A stretch of 64,000 nucleotides of DNA from Microbacterium neungamense (GCF_024971095.1 NZ_CP069717.1:62001-126000), one strand, 5' to 3'. Positions 54,599 through 63,357 are shown, counted from the first letter of the stretch. A program made the numbers and translations. Notes: a model not told the origin generated them from the sequence alone.

Positions 54599-54619
54599 GA
54601 CGAGAGTCTGGCAGGCGGA

Positions 54620-55201
54620 TTAGCGGCGCTGGGGTCGTCCCAAGCGAGGCTTCGACAACTCTGAGCCGTCGATGGCGGAGAGGTCGCCGGTTTCCACCGC
54701 GGTCGGATCATAGGTCCGACGCCAGCACTGCCCGTTGGCATCCGCGAACTCGAACTTCTCGACCAGCCAATCCAGCGTGTTCATGATCGGCTGCGGACGC
54801 TCGTCGTCGCGGAGGACAACCGGGAAGCGCCATGGATAGGCGGCACCGGCCTCCGCCCTCTCGATGAAGTACCGACCGGGCGGGACCGTGAGGTATCGCC
54901 CGGCCGTCGGCAGCTCGCCGTTCGCGCGGCGTTCCGGATCGACTTTCGAGCGCGTCCAGATGAGGAGGTTGGTGACGCTGGACTGTCCGGCGTTGATCAC
55001 CACGATGCCCCAGCGCCTCGGCGCATCCGGCGTGGCGAACTCCGCGACGTAGGCCTGCACGAGGGTTGCCTGCTCCCGGCGCTCTCGTTCCCGAGCCCGT
55101 TCGTCACGTCGGTGCTCGATGACGACGAGCCATCCGGACACGATGAGGCTCAGCAGCGCCAAGAGCAGCGCGAGCACGGAGATGATGTCGCCGAACGCCA
55201 T
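54620..55201 (-). CDS. Single-pass membrane protein of unknown function
   Basis: The 193-residue protein has one N-terminal membrane helix (IISVLALLLALLSLIVSGWL, about residues 6-26) followed by a strongly charged stretch (EHRRDERARERERREQ). A beta-rich domain with VVINAGQSSVTNLLIWTRSK and LTVPPGRYFIERAEAG comes next. The topology predicts the C-terminal domain in the cytoplasm. No family is recognised. It is 21 bases upstream of the DUF503 gene, in the same direction. Confidence 0.75.
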   Translation of the reverse strand: MAFGDIISVLALLLALLSLIVSGWLVVIEHRRDERARERERREQATLVQAYVAEFATPDAPRRWGIVVINAGQSSVTNLLIWTRSKVDPERRANGELPTAGRYLTVPPGRYFIERAEAGAAYPWRFPVVLRDDERPQPIMNTLDWLVEKFEFADANGQCWRRTYDPTAVETGDLSAIDGSELSKPRLGRPQRR

Positions 55202-55316
55202 GGTCCCCCCGGATAACGGCCGTCACCAGCGTATGACGATGACGAAGCGGCGAGAGGCCGGAACACGCCAGCTCCGACGCGCCGGATGCCGCGGGTCTCG
55301 ACCTCCGGTGTTGGCG

Positions 55317-56174
55317 TCAGATGAGGCGGCGGAGGGCCTCTTCGAGGGACACGCCCTGCGCGTCGGCGCGGTCGCGCAGGCGGGCGTGCTCCTCGGGGGA
55401 GAGGGCGACGCGCAGCTCGATCGGGGTGGATGCCGCGGCCTCGGCGTCCAAGGCGTCGAGGAGATCGGCGGGCTCGGCCCACAGGGGAGGGGCGGAGGAG
55501 GAGCGGGGGGACGCTTCGACAGGCTCAGCGTCCGCGGCGGGCTCAACGTCCGTGACGGGGGCGGCGGAGCGTGCGGGCGGGCGAGGCGCGGACGCTTCGA
55601 CAGGCTCAGCGTCCGCGGCGGGCTGAGCGGCCGTGACGGGGGCAGCGTTCGTGGCGGTCGCGGCGGCCTGGACGGCGACGGCGCCGGCGAGTGCGGCACC
55701 GGCATCCGTCGCGGTCGAGAAACCGGGTCCGCGCCGCGGCTCGTCGCCGAGCTGGTAGGCCTTCGCGGCGGCGTTCGCGCGAGCATCCGCCGCCTCGTTC
55801 GCCGGATGCCCGGCGTGCCCCTTCACCCACGAGAACCGGACCTCGCGGCCGCGCATCGCCTCGTCGATGCCCTCCAGAAGCTCGCGGTTCAGCACCGGGC
55901 CGCCGTCGGACTTCCGCCAGCCGCGGCGCTTCCACCCCGGCATCCACTTCGTCACCGAATCGATGACGTACCGGCTGTCGCACTCGATCAGCAGCGGCTC
56001 CTCGGTGCCGGCCGTCGCGCGCAGCAGCTCCAGCACCGCCTGCAGCTCCCCCTGGTTGTTCGTGCCGTGCGGCGACCCGCCGGCCGCCCAGCGGTTCTCG
56101 TCGATGTACCAGGCCCAGCCCATCGGGCCGGGGTTGCCGAGCGCGGACCCGTCGGCGGCGGCGATGATCGTCAT
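55317..56174 (-). CDS. rnhA: Ribonuclease HI with repeat-encoded linker and small C-terminal domain
   Basis: The 285-residue protein has an N-terminal RNase H domain (about 1-145). Its acidic residues are all visible: AAADGSALGNPGP, NNQGELQAV, IECDSRYVIDSV and GHPANEAADARA. It removes RNA from RNA-DNA hybrids. After an Ala/Thr-rich stretch, the linker contains two copies of ADAEPVEAS, each encoded by a 25-base CTTCGACAGGCTCAG-type repeat (55510-55534 and 55591-55615). The last about 40 residues (PIELRVALSPEEHARLRDRA, then GVSLEEALRRLI) look like a ribbon-helix-helix domain. The normal enzyme has about 155 residues. Confidence 0.9.
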   Translation of the reverse strand: MTIIAAADGSALGNPGPMGWAWYIDENRWAAGGSPHGTNNQGELQAVLELLRATAGTEEPLLIECDSRYVIDSVTKWMPGWKRRGWRKSDGGPVLNRELLEGIDEAMRGREVRFSWVKGHAGHPANEAADARANAAAKAYQLGDEPRRGPGFSTATDAGAALAGAVAVQAAATATNAAPVTAAQPAADAEPVEASAPRPPARSAAPVTDVEPAADAEPVEASPRSSSAPPLWAEPADLLDALDAEAAASTPIELRVALSPEEHARLRDRADAQGVSLEEALRRLI

Positions 56175-56226
56175 CCCTCCACCGTACGATGCGCGGCCCC
56201 CACCGCCCGCGCGGTAGCGTCGTGGG

Positions 56227-56781
56227 GTGTCCGCCTTCGTCCTCAAGCTCGCGATCGTGCTCGTCGTCCTGGCGCTCATCGCGCTGCTGGTGTGGAACGG
56301 CCGCACGCATCCGAACCGCGCGAAGGACTTCCCCGACCGCATCCGGATGCCCAGGCTCGTCGCCGTCATCGGCTGGCTGCTGGTGGCTGTCGGCATCCTG
56401 ATGGGCCTTGCGGCCTTCACCGCCGGCGACGCCTCGGAGGCCGTGGACGACCGCGGCCTGCTGCCGATGCGGATCGCCGCCGTCGCGATCCTCGCGGGCG
56501 GCGTCCTGCTCGTGCTGCTGTACCGGAACTGGTACGTCGCGCCGGACGCGGATGCCGTGCGCTTCCGCACCCTCCTCGGTCGTGAGAAGCGGATCGCCTA
56601 CGCCGACATCGTCGAGTATCGGATGCGGACCATGGGCGGTCGGCCGAACCTGCGTATCCGATCCGTCGACGGCACGCGGCTCACCCTCAACCCCGCGATG
56701 TTCGACATGTCGCCGCTGTTCGCGGCCATGGAGTTCCGGGAGCGGACGGGGCGCTGGCCGGTGCCGGGCGAACCGCGCTGA
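56227..56781 (+). CDS. Membrane protein with PH-like domain
   Basis: The 184-residue protein starts at GTG and has two or three membrane helices: VLKLAIVLVVLALIALLVWN, LVAVIGWLLVAVGILMGLAA and IAAVAILAGGVLLVLLYRNW. A small bacterial PH-like domain follows at the C-terminus (about 108-184), with REKRIAYADIVEYRMRTMGG and SVDGTRLTLNPAMFDMSPLF. The function is unknown; such proteins are common in actinobacteria. It is divergent from the RNase HI gene, with a 52-base gap. Confidence 0.82.
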   Translation: MSAFVLKLAIVLVVLALIALLVWNGRTHPNRAKDFPDRIRMPRLVAVIGWLLVAVGILMGLAAFTAGDASEAVDDRGLLPMRIAAVAILAGGVLLVLLYRNWYVAPDADAVRFRTLLGREKRIAYADIVEYRMRTMGGRPNLRIRSVDGTRLTLNPAMFDMSPLFAAMEFRERTGRWPVPGEPR

Positions 56782-56794
56782 GCGCGGCTCCCGT

Positions 56795-57070
56795 TCAGCG
56801 CTCCGGCTCGTCGTCGCCGTCGCCGTCGGCGTCGCCGCGGCCGACGTCGCCGTGGCCGGGGCCGCTGTCCGAGGCATCCGCGGCCTCCGGCGCCGGCGGG
56901 GCGACCGGGATCACCACGCTCGAGTACTGCGCACCCAACCCGAGGTCGTCCGGGGCGAGGCGGGGTGCCTCGTCCAGCCGCTCGGGGGGATCCGTCACGT
57001 CGTACGGCTCGGAGGGCAGGCCGGCCCAGTCCTGGCGCTGCTGCTCGGGACGTTCGGAGAAGACACCCAT
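56795..57070 (-). CDS. Small acidic, probably disordered protein
   Basis: The 91-residue product is rich in Asp, Gly, Pro and Glu, with MGVFSERPEQQRQDWAGLPS at the start and a repetitive Asp-Gly end. A conserved-looking patch PPERLDEAPRLAPDDLGLG is followed by YSSVVIPVAPP. No fold can be assigned. It could be a real short protein or spurious in this GC-rich region; a start ATG with GGGAG-type upstream sequence supports it weakly. Confidence 0.5.
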   Translation of the reverse strand: MGVFSERPEQQRQDWAGLPSEPYDVTDPPERLDEAPRLAPDDLGLGAQYSSVVIPVAPPAPEAADASDSGPGHGDVGRGDADGDGDDEPER

Positions 57071-57127
57071 CGGTCCATTCTGCTCCCCGCCGGAGGCCGC
57101 GGCTCGCGGAGGCTGTCGCCGCCGCGC

Positions 57128-58015
57128 TCAGAACTCGGCGATGACCAGCTTCTTCATCTCGAGCAGCCGCTCCCAGGCGCCGGGGCGCGACATCAGCTCG
57201 CCCATGTTCTCCGGCACGATCTGCCAGCTCACGCCGTACCGGTCCGCGAGCCATCCGCACTGCTCGGCCTCGGGGACGGCCGACAGCGCCTCCCACAGCC
57301 GGTCGATCTCGGCCTGGTCGCGGCAGCGCACCTCGAGGGACACCCCCGGAGTGAACCCGAAGTCGTGCGCGATGTCGGAATCCATCATCGAGAACCACTG
57401 ATCGCCGATCCGGAACTCCCCGAACAGCACCTCTCCCGCCTCGCCCTCCGGACGCGGCACGACCGTGCCCAGCGCGGCGTCGTCGAAGAGCGAGATGTAG
57501 AACTCCGCCGCCTCCCGCGCGCGTCCCTGCACCGCGCCGGTGTACATTAGCTGAGGGATGACGAACGGCCGGGGGTCGCCGGCCGGATCGGTCAGCATCA
57601 GCTGCCAGCTCACGCCGTACCGGTCCTGCACCCAGCCGTAGCGGGCACTGAACGGGTAGGCGTCCAGCGCCATCAGCACCTCGCCGCCGTCGGAGAGCGC
57701 CGCCCACGTGTCGTCGAGTGCGCGGCGCGCGCCCTCCTCGCCGTCGAACAGCAGCGGGTCGAAGTTGAGGATGAACGAGATCGACGGGTTCGGCGTGAAC
57801 TCTCGTCCCGCGTTGATCAGCGTGATCCGGTATCCGTCCACCACGACGTCCACCGTGAGCGCCTTCCCGGCGAAATCCTCCTGCCAGCGGGGCACGTCGT
57901 CCGGGTAGCGCGAGACGACGTCGGATGCCGTTCGCGGCAGGGCATCCGCGTAGAACGCGCCGCCCTCCTCGGCGTACCCCTGGAACCACACATTCGGCAC
58001 GATCTTCTGCGCCAT
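57128..58015 (-). CDS. PhnB-like VOC-superfamily protein, two domains
   Basis: The 295-residue protein has two PhnB/glyoxalase-fold modules. The first (about 1-145) has PNVWFQGYAEEGGAFYADAL and SFILNFDPLLFDGEEGARRA, ending YGVSWQLMLTD. The second (about 150-295) has PQLMYTGAVQGRAREAAEFY and FGEFRIGDQWFSMMDSDIAH, ending YGVSWQIVPENMGELM. The repeated Y-G-V-S-W-Q motif is the family hallmark. The reaction is unknown. It has no signal peptide and stands alone. Confidence 0.92.
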   Translation of the reverse strand: MAQKIVPNVWFQGYAEEGGAFYADALPRTASDVVSRYPDDVPRWQEDFAGKALTVDVVVDGYRITLINAGREFTPNPSISFILNFDPLLFDGEEGARRALDDTWAALSDGGEVLMALDAYPFSARYGWVQDRYGVSWQLMLTDPAGDPRPFVIPQLMYTGAVQGRAREAAEFYISLFDDAALGTVVPRPEGEAGEVLFGEFRIGDQWFSMMDSDIAHDFGFTPGVSLEVRCRDQAEIDRLWEALSAVPEAEQCGWLADRYGVSWQIVPENMGELMSRPGAWERLLEMKKLVIAEF

Positions 58016-58144
58016 GCTGCTCTCCTTCGCTCTCTCCGGTCTTCGTTCCTTCGCTCTCTCCGGTCCTCACTCCTGGCGGACCGCGTGCCATCCGGGGCCA
58101 CCACCGCGAGGCCGACCGCTTCATACGGGCGCGGGCGTCGGGCC

Positions 58145-58495
58145 TTACGCGGGTGTGGGCCGCCCGGCCTCGCGCACCGCCTCGACGAGCTCGCGCCACG
58201 CGCCGTCCAGCCGCGAGTCCGGGATCTCGGTCTCCCGGCGCTCATCCGGCAGCCGCACCCAGATCCGCCACACGTAGCGGTCCGCCCCGACGGGATCATC
58301 GCCCGGCGCCTCGTCCCACGGGCAGCGCCTGACGAGCTCGACCCACCGGTCGGCCTCGGGCGGTTCCGGCCGCACGAGCCAGCGCCGGCGCATCCCCGCG
58401 ATCCCGCCGCTGCGCACGACGACGATCAGGACCGCCGATTCGGCGTCCCCGTGGTCCGAGCCGTCCGGCTCAGCGGCGTTCTCGTACTCGAGCAT
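58145..58495 (-). CDS. Emfourin-type protease inhibitor
   Basis: The 116-residue protein resembles emfourin, the inhibitor encoded with protealysin-type M4 proteases. It contains the beta-strand motif IVVVRSGGIAGMRRRWLVRP and a helical end PDSRLDGAWRELVEAVREAG. There is no signal peptide, so it acts in the cytoplasm. It overlaps the protease gene by 26 bases and is translated right after it, as expected for a protease-inhibitor pair. The N-terminal acidic tail (AAEPDGSDHGDAES) is extra. The family match is by motif only. Confidence 0.78.
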   Translation of the reverse strand: MLEYENAAEPDGSDHGDAESAVLIVVVRSGGIAGMRRRWLVRPEPPEADRWVELVRRCPWDEAPGDDPVGADRYVWRIWVRLPDERRETEIPDSRLDGAWRELVEAVREAGRPTPA

Positions 58496-59540
58496 CCTCG
58501 ATCACCCCGACGGCGATCCACGCGTCGCGCACCGCCGCCTCCACGTTATCCCCGAGGTCCCGGGCTGCCGCAAGGGTCGTCTCGGCGAATTCGGTGAAGG
58601 TCGCCCGCTTCGGCAGGTCGCTCACCAGCGCCCGGTACCAGACCGCGCCGGCGTCGCCCCAGGCGTTGCCGCCCAGCGTCCGTGCGGTCAGTGCGAAGGC
58701 GCGGTTCGGGATGCCGGAGTTGATGTGCACCCCGCCGTTGTCCTCCTGCGTCTCGACGTAGTCGCGCATGTGCGCCGGCTGCGGGTCCTTGCCGAGCTCG
58801 TCGTCGTCGTACGCCGTGCCCGGCTCGATCATCGACCGGAGCGCCCGGCCCTGCACGGCATCCGTGAAGATGCCCTCGCCGATGAGCCAGCTGGCCTCGT
58901 CGGCGGTCTGCTCGAGCAGATACTGCTCGGTCAGCGCGCCGAAGACGTCGGCGATCGACTCGTTCAGCGCCCCCGCCTGCCCCTGGTACTCCAGTCCCGA
59001 CGCGCTCTGGATCACGCCGTGGCCGAGTTCGTGGCCGATCACCGACACTGAGCGGGTGAACCCGCGGAACACCTCGCCGTCGCCGTCGCCGAACACCATC
59101 CGGGTGCCGTCCCAGAAGGCGTTGTCGTAGTCCTCGCCGTAGTGCACGGTGGCGTGCAGAGGCGCGCCGGCGCCGTCCAGCGAGTCGCGCTCGAACGCAT
59201 CCAGCAGCAGCCGGAACGTGGCGCCGAGTCCGTCGTACGCCTCGTTCACCGAGGCATCCGCCACGGGCGGCTCGTCTTCGGAGCGGACGATGACGCCGGG
59301 CAGGCGCTCCGTGTTCTGCGCGTCGAAGATCGTCCGGTTCGGGGCGGAGGTCAGCTCCGCGACGAGCGCGCCGCTCTCGTCGATGGACAGCTCGAGCGCG
59401 GAGCGGAAGGTCGGCCGCCCGGCGATGAGCGTCTGCCGCGCGGCCTGCGCGGCGCGGGGGAAGCGGTCCGATTCGGCCAGTCGTGCCAGCAGGTAGGCGG
59501 GCACGATGCCCTGTCGTTCGATCTCGTGGTGTCCGGTCAT
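58470..59540 (-). CDS. Protealysin-like M4 (thermolysin-family) metalloprotease
   Basis: The 356-residue protease lacks a signal peptide, like protealysin. The short pro-region has IVPAYLLARLAES, similar to the PPxxL motif of such propeptides. The zinc site is VIGHELGHGVIQS (HExxH, about residue 170) with the third ligand in LNESIADVFGAL. The active-site His is in GVHINSGIPNRAFALTA. Start MTGHHEIERQG follows GAGGAGATGC. The catalytic residues are intact. The emfourin-type gene downstream would block activity inside the cell until secretion or lysis. Confidence 0.95.
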   Translation of the reverse strand: MTGHHEIERQGIVPAYLLARLAESDRFPRAAQAARQTLIAGRPTFRSALELSIDESGALVAELTSAPNRTIFDAQNTERLPGVIVRSEDEPPVADASVNEAYDGLGATFRLLLDAFERDSLDGAGAPLHATVHYGEDYDNAFWDGTRMVFGDGDGEVFRGFTRSVSVIGHELGHGVIQSASGLEYQGQAGALNESIADVFGALTEQYLLEQTADEASWLIGEGIFTDAVQGRALRSMIEPGTAYDDDELGKDPQPAHMRDYVETQEDNGGVHINSGIPNRAFALTARTLGGNAWGDAGAVWYRALVSDLPKRATFTEFAETTLAAARDLGDNVEAAVRDAWIAVGVIEDARVRERR

Positions 59541-59697
59541 GCATCTCCTCCGTCGCTTCTGCGGCAGACGATACGCCGGGGTGCCGACAATGTCACGGAT
59601 GCCCGGGCGGCGAGGCTCTGGACGGGCGTTCCGTCCCGCTCCGGCTGCGGCGGTGCGGTTCCTGAGCCATGGCCGGGGGTGCTGGGAGATGCCGGAT

Positions 59698-59734
59698 TCT
59701 CCCGGCGATCGGCGTCGTCGGCGTCGCCGGGAGA
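59698..59734. repeat. Perfect small hairpin in the gap upstream of the protease
   Basis: TCTCCCGGCGA and TCGCCGGGAGA pair perfectly around a 15-base GTC/GGC-rich loop. It lies in the 260-base stretch between the M4 protease gene start and the 50-residue gene's stop, where no longer gene is visible. It could terminate the small upstream gene, which reads in the same direction. Confidence 0.5.
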
Positions 59735-59801
59735 AGAACGCACCGCGCAGTGGTGCGGGGGATGCGGGATCCTCCCGGCGGGTTGTGCGGTGGGAGGAGG
59801 A

Positions 59802-59954
59802 TCAGGAGGCGCGGGGGAAGAGGTGGCGGAAGGCCTCGGCCCACACCCGGCGCTCGCTGGGGAGGTGGAAGTCCGGGTCGACGCTGACGCTCGGGAACAG
59901 CGGCATGACGGGGGCCGCCGCGCCGTCGGTGGTGGCATCGTGCTGATCGGCCAT
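59802..59954 (-). CDS. Short protein of unknown function, 50 residues
   Basis: MADQHDATTDGAAAPVMPLF begins a short soluble sequence ending SERRVWAEAFRHLFPRAS. The ribosome site GGGAGGAG is strong and well placed (5 bases), which is the main support. The C-terminal helix with VWAEAFRHLF looks like a small conserved module, but I do not recognise it. It reads toward the M4 protease gene. Confidence 0.5.
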   Translation of the reverse strand: MADQHDATTDGAAAPVMPLFPSVSVDPDFHLPSERRVWAEAFRHLFPRAS

Positions 59955-60074
59955 GTCGACTCCTCCCGTCGCCGGGCCCGTGCCCGGATCTGAGTTTCGG
60001 AATGCGGAACAGTCATTCCGTACAATGACAACGGTAGGGTGCGGCGGGTGCCCCGTCAAGACCCCTTAACCCGA

Positions 60075-60137
60075 TTGGGGCGGATTCTCGTGTTCGGGGC
60101 GGGGGAGAACCGCCCCGAACACGAGAATCCGCCCCAA
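60075..60137 (-). terminator. Long perfect hairpin downstream of the FAD oxidoreductase
   Basis: Perfect 28-base arms (60075-60102 and 60110-60137) with a 7-base loop GGGAGAA, about 93 bases after the stop of the FAD oxidoreductase. Outer sequence TTGGGGCGGATTCTCG. The size matches the argG hairpin but the sequence is unrelated. Likely the terminator of the importer/oxidoreductase operon. Confidence 0.65.
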
Positions 60138-60229
60138 ACCCGGAGAGGCCGGGTCGGCGGGAGGCCGGGTCGCCGGGTCCCCGGCGACCCGGGTGGTCGG
60201 GAGGGTGGAGGGTTGGCGGGGTTGCGGGG

Positions 60230-61408
60230 TCAGCGGCCGGAGGCCACGGGGGCCCAGGCATCCGTGCCGACCTGGGTCGGCGTGCTGTTCTCGTCGAAGC
60301 GCTCGATGCGGAACGAGGCCAGCACCGGCGAGGGCTGACCGGTCAGCACCTCCTCGGCCATCAGCTCGCCGAGGATGAGGCCCAGGGTCGCGCCCGAGTG
60401 CGTGAACAGCGTGTACAGGCCGTCGATGCCCGGGACCGCGCCCGCGACCGGCTCGCCGTCGCCCGGGATCGGCTTCCACCCGGCCCCGACGCGGCTCGCG
60501 GTGAGCACCGGGTTGCCGGCGAGCACCTTGGAGGCCTCCTCGAGCAGGCCCTGCACCGAGGCATCCGGCACCGTGATCGAGCCGTCCTCACCGACGACGA
60601 TCGACTCCTCCGCCCAGCCGGCGTCCAGCACCAGGCGACGGTCCGGCGTCGGACGCACGGCCACGCGCGGCGTGTTCAGCACCGTCTTCACCTCGACGTC
60701 CACCGGCTCGGTGAACAGCACGAAGGCGGCGGGCGAGGCATCCGGCACCGTGACGCCGAGCTCGGCGAGCTGCGCGGGCACGGCCGGGCCGGTCGCCAGC
60801 ACGACGCGGTCGGCGTCCAGGCGCGAGCCGTCGGCGAGGATCACGCCGGTCACGACGCCGTCGCGCACGTCGACGCGCGCCTCACCGGCGTTCTCGACGA
60901 CGGTCGCGCCGTTGCCGCGTGCCTCGGCGACGAGCGCCGCAATGAGGTCGGGCAGGTTGACCCAGCCCTCGCCCGGGTTGAAGATCGCGCCCTCCTCGGC
61001 GACGGCATCCGGGTTCACATCCGGTGCGAGCGCCGCGACCTGCGACCGGTCGATCCACACCGCGTCGTACCCGCTGGCGCGCTCGAACGCGAAGGTCTCG
61101 CGGAAGCTCTCCTCGGGACCTGCCCACTTCATCGCGCCGTCGAAGCGGAGGTAGGCGCTGCTCTCCGGGTGGCGCGCGGCCCAGGTGCGGTAGCGGTCGA
61201 GGGCCAGCAGCCGCAGGTAGTGGTAGGCGGCGGAGCGGTCGCCGGACGAGTTCAGCCAGGCGATCGAGCGCCCGGATGCCCCGTCGGCGAGCGATCCGGC
61301 CGTGACGAGGGTCACCGTGGCGCCGGCGCGGGCGAGGTGCGCCGCGGTGGAGACGCCGAGGATGCCGCCGCCGATGACGACGATGTTCTCCGGTCGTGAT
61401 GCAGACAT
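60230..61408 (-). CDS. FAD-dependent oxidoreductase (DAO family)
   Basis: The 392-residue flavoprotein has the dinucleotide-binding motif IVVIGGGILGVSTAAHLARA (residues 9-28) and the DAO-family pattern: SGRSIAWLNSS, VNLPDLIAALVAEARGNGAT and a C-terminal FAD-binding end with YTLFTHSGATLGLILGELMA. Members oxidise amines, D- or N-methyl amino acids. Together with the upstream amino-acid-type ABC importer and the Gfo/Idh/MocA oxidoreductase it may break down an imported amine or amino acid; the substrate is unknown. A long hairpin follows its stop. Confidence 0.92.
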   Translation of the reverse strand: MSASRPENIVVIGGGILGVSTAAHLARAGATVTLVTAGSLADGASGRSIAWLNSSGDRSAAYHYLRLLALDRYRTWAARHPESSAYLRFDGAMKWAGPEESFRETFAFERASGYDAVWIDRSQVAALAPDVNPDAVAEEGAIFNPGEGWVNLPDLIAALVAEARGNGATVVENAGEARVDVRDGVVTGVILADGSRLDADRVVLATGPAVPAQLAELGVTVPDASPAAFVLFTEPVDVEVKTVLNTPRVAVRPTPDRRLVLDAGWAEESIVVGEDGSITVPDASVQGLLEEASKVLAGNPVLTASRVGAGWKPIPGDGEPVAGAVPGIDGLYTLFTHSGATLGLILGELMAEEVLTGQPSPVLASFRIERFDENSTPTQVGTDAWAPVASGR

Positions 61409-61439
61409 GCGTATGTTCCTTACTCGTAGTCGATTCGTG

Positions 61440-61539
61440 TGGATGCCCGGCGACGCTTCGACGGGCTCAGCGTCCGGGTTCCGCTCAGCGTCCGCCGACG
61501 GGCTCAGCGTCCGGGTTCCGCTCAGCGTCCGCCGACGGT
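61440..61539. repeat. Dispersed repeats between the two oxidoreductase genes
   Basis: GACGCTTCGACGGGCTCAGC is followed by a 42-base tandem unit (GTCCGGGTTCCGCTCAGC, GTCCGCCGACGG, CTCAGC) repeated nearly twice. The right end touches the last codons of the Gfo/Idh gene. Although placed inside an operon, the segment has no coding content. Confidence 0.85.
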
Positions 61540-61540
61540 C

Positions 61541-62587
61541 TCAGCGTCCGGCGGCCTCGCGGGCGCGGGCGATGAGCCGCAGGCCCTCGACCGCGTCTGC
61601 CGGGTCGACCGGCGCCGGGGCATCCGTGGTGAGGGCCGCGGCGACGCCCGCGTAGAACGCGCCGTAGTCGCCGCGCGCGGTCGGGATGCGCTCGCTCTCG
61701 CCGCCGGCGCCGAGCGTGCCCCAGCGCTCCTCCGGCGTCTCGCCGAACCCGGCGTCACCGGGGCGGCCGCCGCTGCGCAGCGCGGGCTCCTGCCCGTCCA
61801 GACCCCAGGACGTGTACCCGGCCTCGCTGCCCAGTACGCGGAAGCGCGGGCCGTGCACCGGGGCGACGGCGCTCATCCACAGATGCGACTGCACCCCGGA
61901 CTCGTGCACCAGGGCGAGGAACACGTCGTCGTCCGCTGCGACGCCCGCGCGGCGCGTCTCGATCTCGGCGTACACGTCGCGCACGGGGCCGAACAGCTGC
62001 AGCGCCTGGTCGATCAGGTGCGGACCCAGGTCGAACAGGATGCCGCCGGCGTCGGCCACGGATGCGGTGGACTTCCAGCCCTCCTTGGGTGTGGGCTGCC
62101 ACCACTCGAAACGCGACTCGAAGCGGCGCACCTCACCGAGCCGGCCGTCCGTGACCAGGCGGCGGAGCGTGAGGAAGTCGCCGTCCCAGCGGCGGTTCTG
62201 GAACACCGTCAGCATCCGCCCCTTCTCGGCGGCGAGGGCGATCAGCGCCTCGCCCTCCGCGGCATCCGCCACGAACGGCTTGTCGACGACGACGTGGCAG
62301 CCCGCGCGCAGCGCGGCTTCGGCCACTTCGGCGTGCGTGCCGCTGGGCGAGGCGACCACGACGAGGTCGATGTCGCCGGCATCCGCCCACAGCGCGTCCG
62401 CGTCGGGGAGGATGCGAGCCTGCGGGTGCTCCTCGAGCGCCTGCGCGGCCCGTTCCTGGCTGCCGGTGACGATCACGTCGATCCGGAACGCCGGGTCGGC
62501 GGCGAGGAACGGCGCGTGGAAGAATCGGCCGGCCGTGCCGAACCCGACGATCGCGGTGCGGATCGGCGTCGCTGCGGCATCCGTCAT
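61541..62587 (-). CDS. Gfo/Idh/MocA-family oxidoreductase
   Basis: The 348-residue NAD(P)-dependent enzyme has the Rossmann motif TAIVGFGTAGRFFHAPFLAA (about residues 9-28) and the EKP-like sequence VVVDKPFVADAAEGEALIAL (Lys of the D-K-P motif, about 96). A C-terminal alpha/beta domain contains FDLGPHLIDQALQLFGPVRD, with the usual D-x-G-x-H. The substrate is likely a sugar, inositol or related alcohol. Its ATG overlaps the ATPase stop (TGATG), so it is co-translated with the importer. A dispersed repeat begins right at its end. Confidence 0.93.
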   Translation of the reverse strand: MTDAAATPIRTAIVGFGTAGRFFHAPFLAADPAFRIDVIVTGSQERAAQALEEHPQARILPDADALWADAGDIDLVVVASPSGTHAEVAEAALRAGCHVVVDKPFVADAAEGEALIALAAEKGRMLTVFQNRRWDGDFLTLRRLVTDGRLGEVRRFESRFEWWQPTPKEGWKSTASVADAGGILFDLGPHLIDQALQLFGPVRDVYAEIETRRAGVAADDDVFLALVHESGVQSHLWMSAVAPVHGPRFRVLGSEAGYTSWGLDGQEPALRSGGRPGDAGFGETPEERWGTLGAGGESERIPTARGDYGAFYAGVAAALTTDAPAPVDPADAVEGLRLIARAREAAGR

Positions 62588-63357
62588 CACAGCACCTCCG
62601 AGAGGAAGAGCTTCAGGCGATCGCTCTGCGGGTCGTCGAAGATCTGGTCGGGGGTGCCGGCCTCGACGACCCTGCCCTCGTCCATGAACACCACCTGGTC
62701 GGCGACCTTGCGGGCGAAGCCCATCTCGTGCGTGACGACGAGCATGGTCATGCCGCGCTGGGCCAGCTCGGCCATCAGGTTGAGGACGCCCTTGACGAGC
62801 TCGGGGTCGAGGGCGCTGGTGGCCTCGTCGAAGAGCATCACCTCGGGCTGCATCGCCAAGGCGCGGGCGATCGCCACGCGCTGCTGCTGACCGCCGGAGA
62901 GATCGCGGGGGCGGTGGTCGGAGCGCTCGGCCAGTCCCACCTCGGTGAGCCGGGCCATCGCGATCCGCTCGGCCTCGCCCTTCGGCATCCGCTTGACGTT
63001 GCGCAGGGCGAGCGCGACGTTCTGCAGGGCGGTGTGGTCGGGGAAGAGGTTGAAGTGCTGGAACACCAGTCCCACCCGGCGGCGCAGCACGTCGGGCTTG
63101 AGGGCCAGCGCGTCGTCGTCGGCGAGCAGGATGCGGCCGGACTTGGGCTCGTGCAGGCGGTTCACGCCACGCAGCAGCGTGGACTTGCCCGAACCGGACG
63201 GCCCGATGATGCAGGTGGTCGTGCCGGGCTCGACGGTGAGGGAGACGTCGCGGATGACGTCGACGTCGCCGTACGCCATCACGAGGTTCTGGATCTGCAG
63301 CCGGGAGCCCTCGTAGAAGCGGCCGTCGGTGACCGGCTGGGGCGAGGTGTACGTCAT
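62587..63357 (-). CDS. Polar amino-acid ABC transporter, ATP-binding protein
   Basis: The 256-residue GlnQ/HisP-type ATPase has Walker [21 protein letters not shown] (about residue 42), Q-loop [20 protein letters not shown], signature [17 protein letters not shown], Walker [17 protein letters not shown] and the switch His in [15 protein letters not shown]. These are exactly the family patterns for uptake of polar amino acids or opines. It overlaps the permease gene by 4 bases and the Gfo/Idh gene by 1 base. The binding protein is not in the window and probably lies upstream. Confidence 0.95.
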   Translation of the reverse strand: MTYTSPQPVTDGRFYEGSRLQIQNLVMAYGDVDVIRDVSLTVEPGTTTCIIGPSGSGKSTLLRGVNRLHEPKSGRILLADDDALALKPDVLRRRVGLVFQHFNLFPDHTALQNVALALRNVKRMPKGEAERIAMARLTEVGLAERSDHRPRDLSGGQQQRVAIARALAMQPEVMLFDEATSALDPELVKGVLNLMAELAQRGMTMLVVTHEMGFARKVADQVVFMDEGRVVEAGTPDQIFDDPQSDRLKLFLSEVL

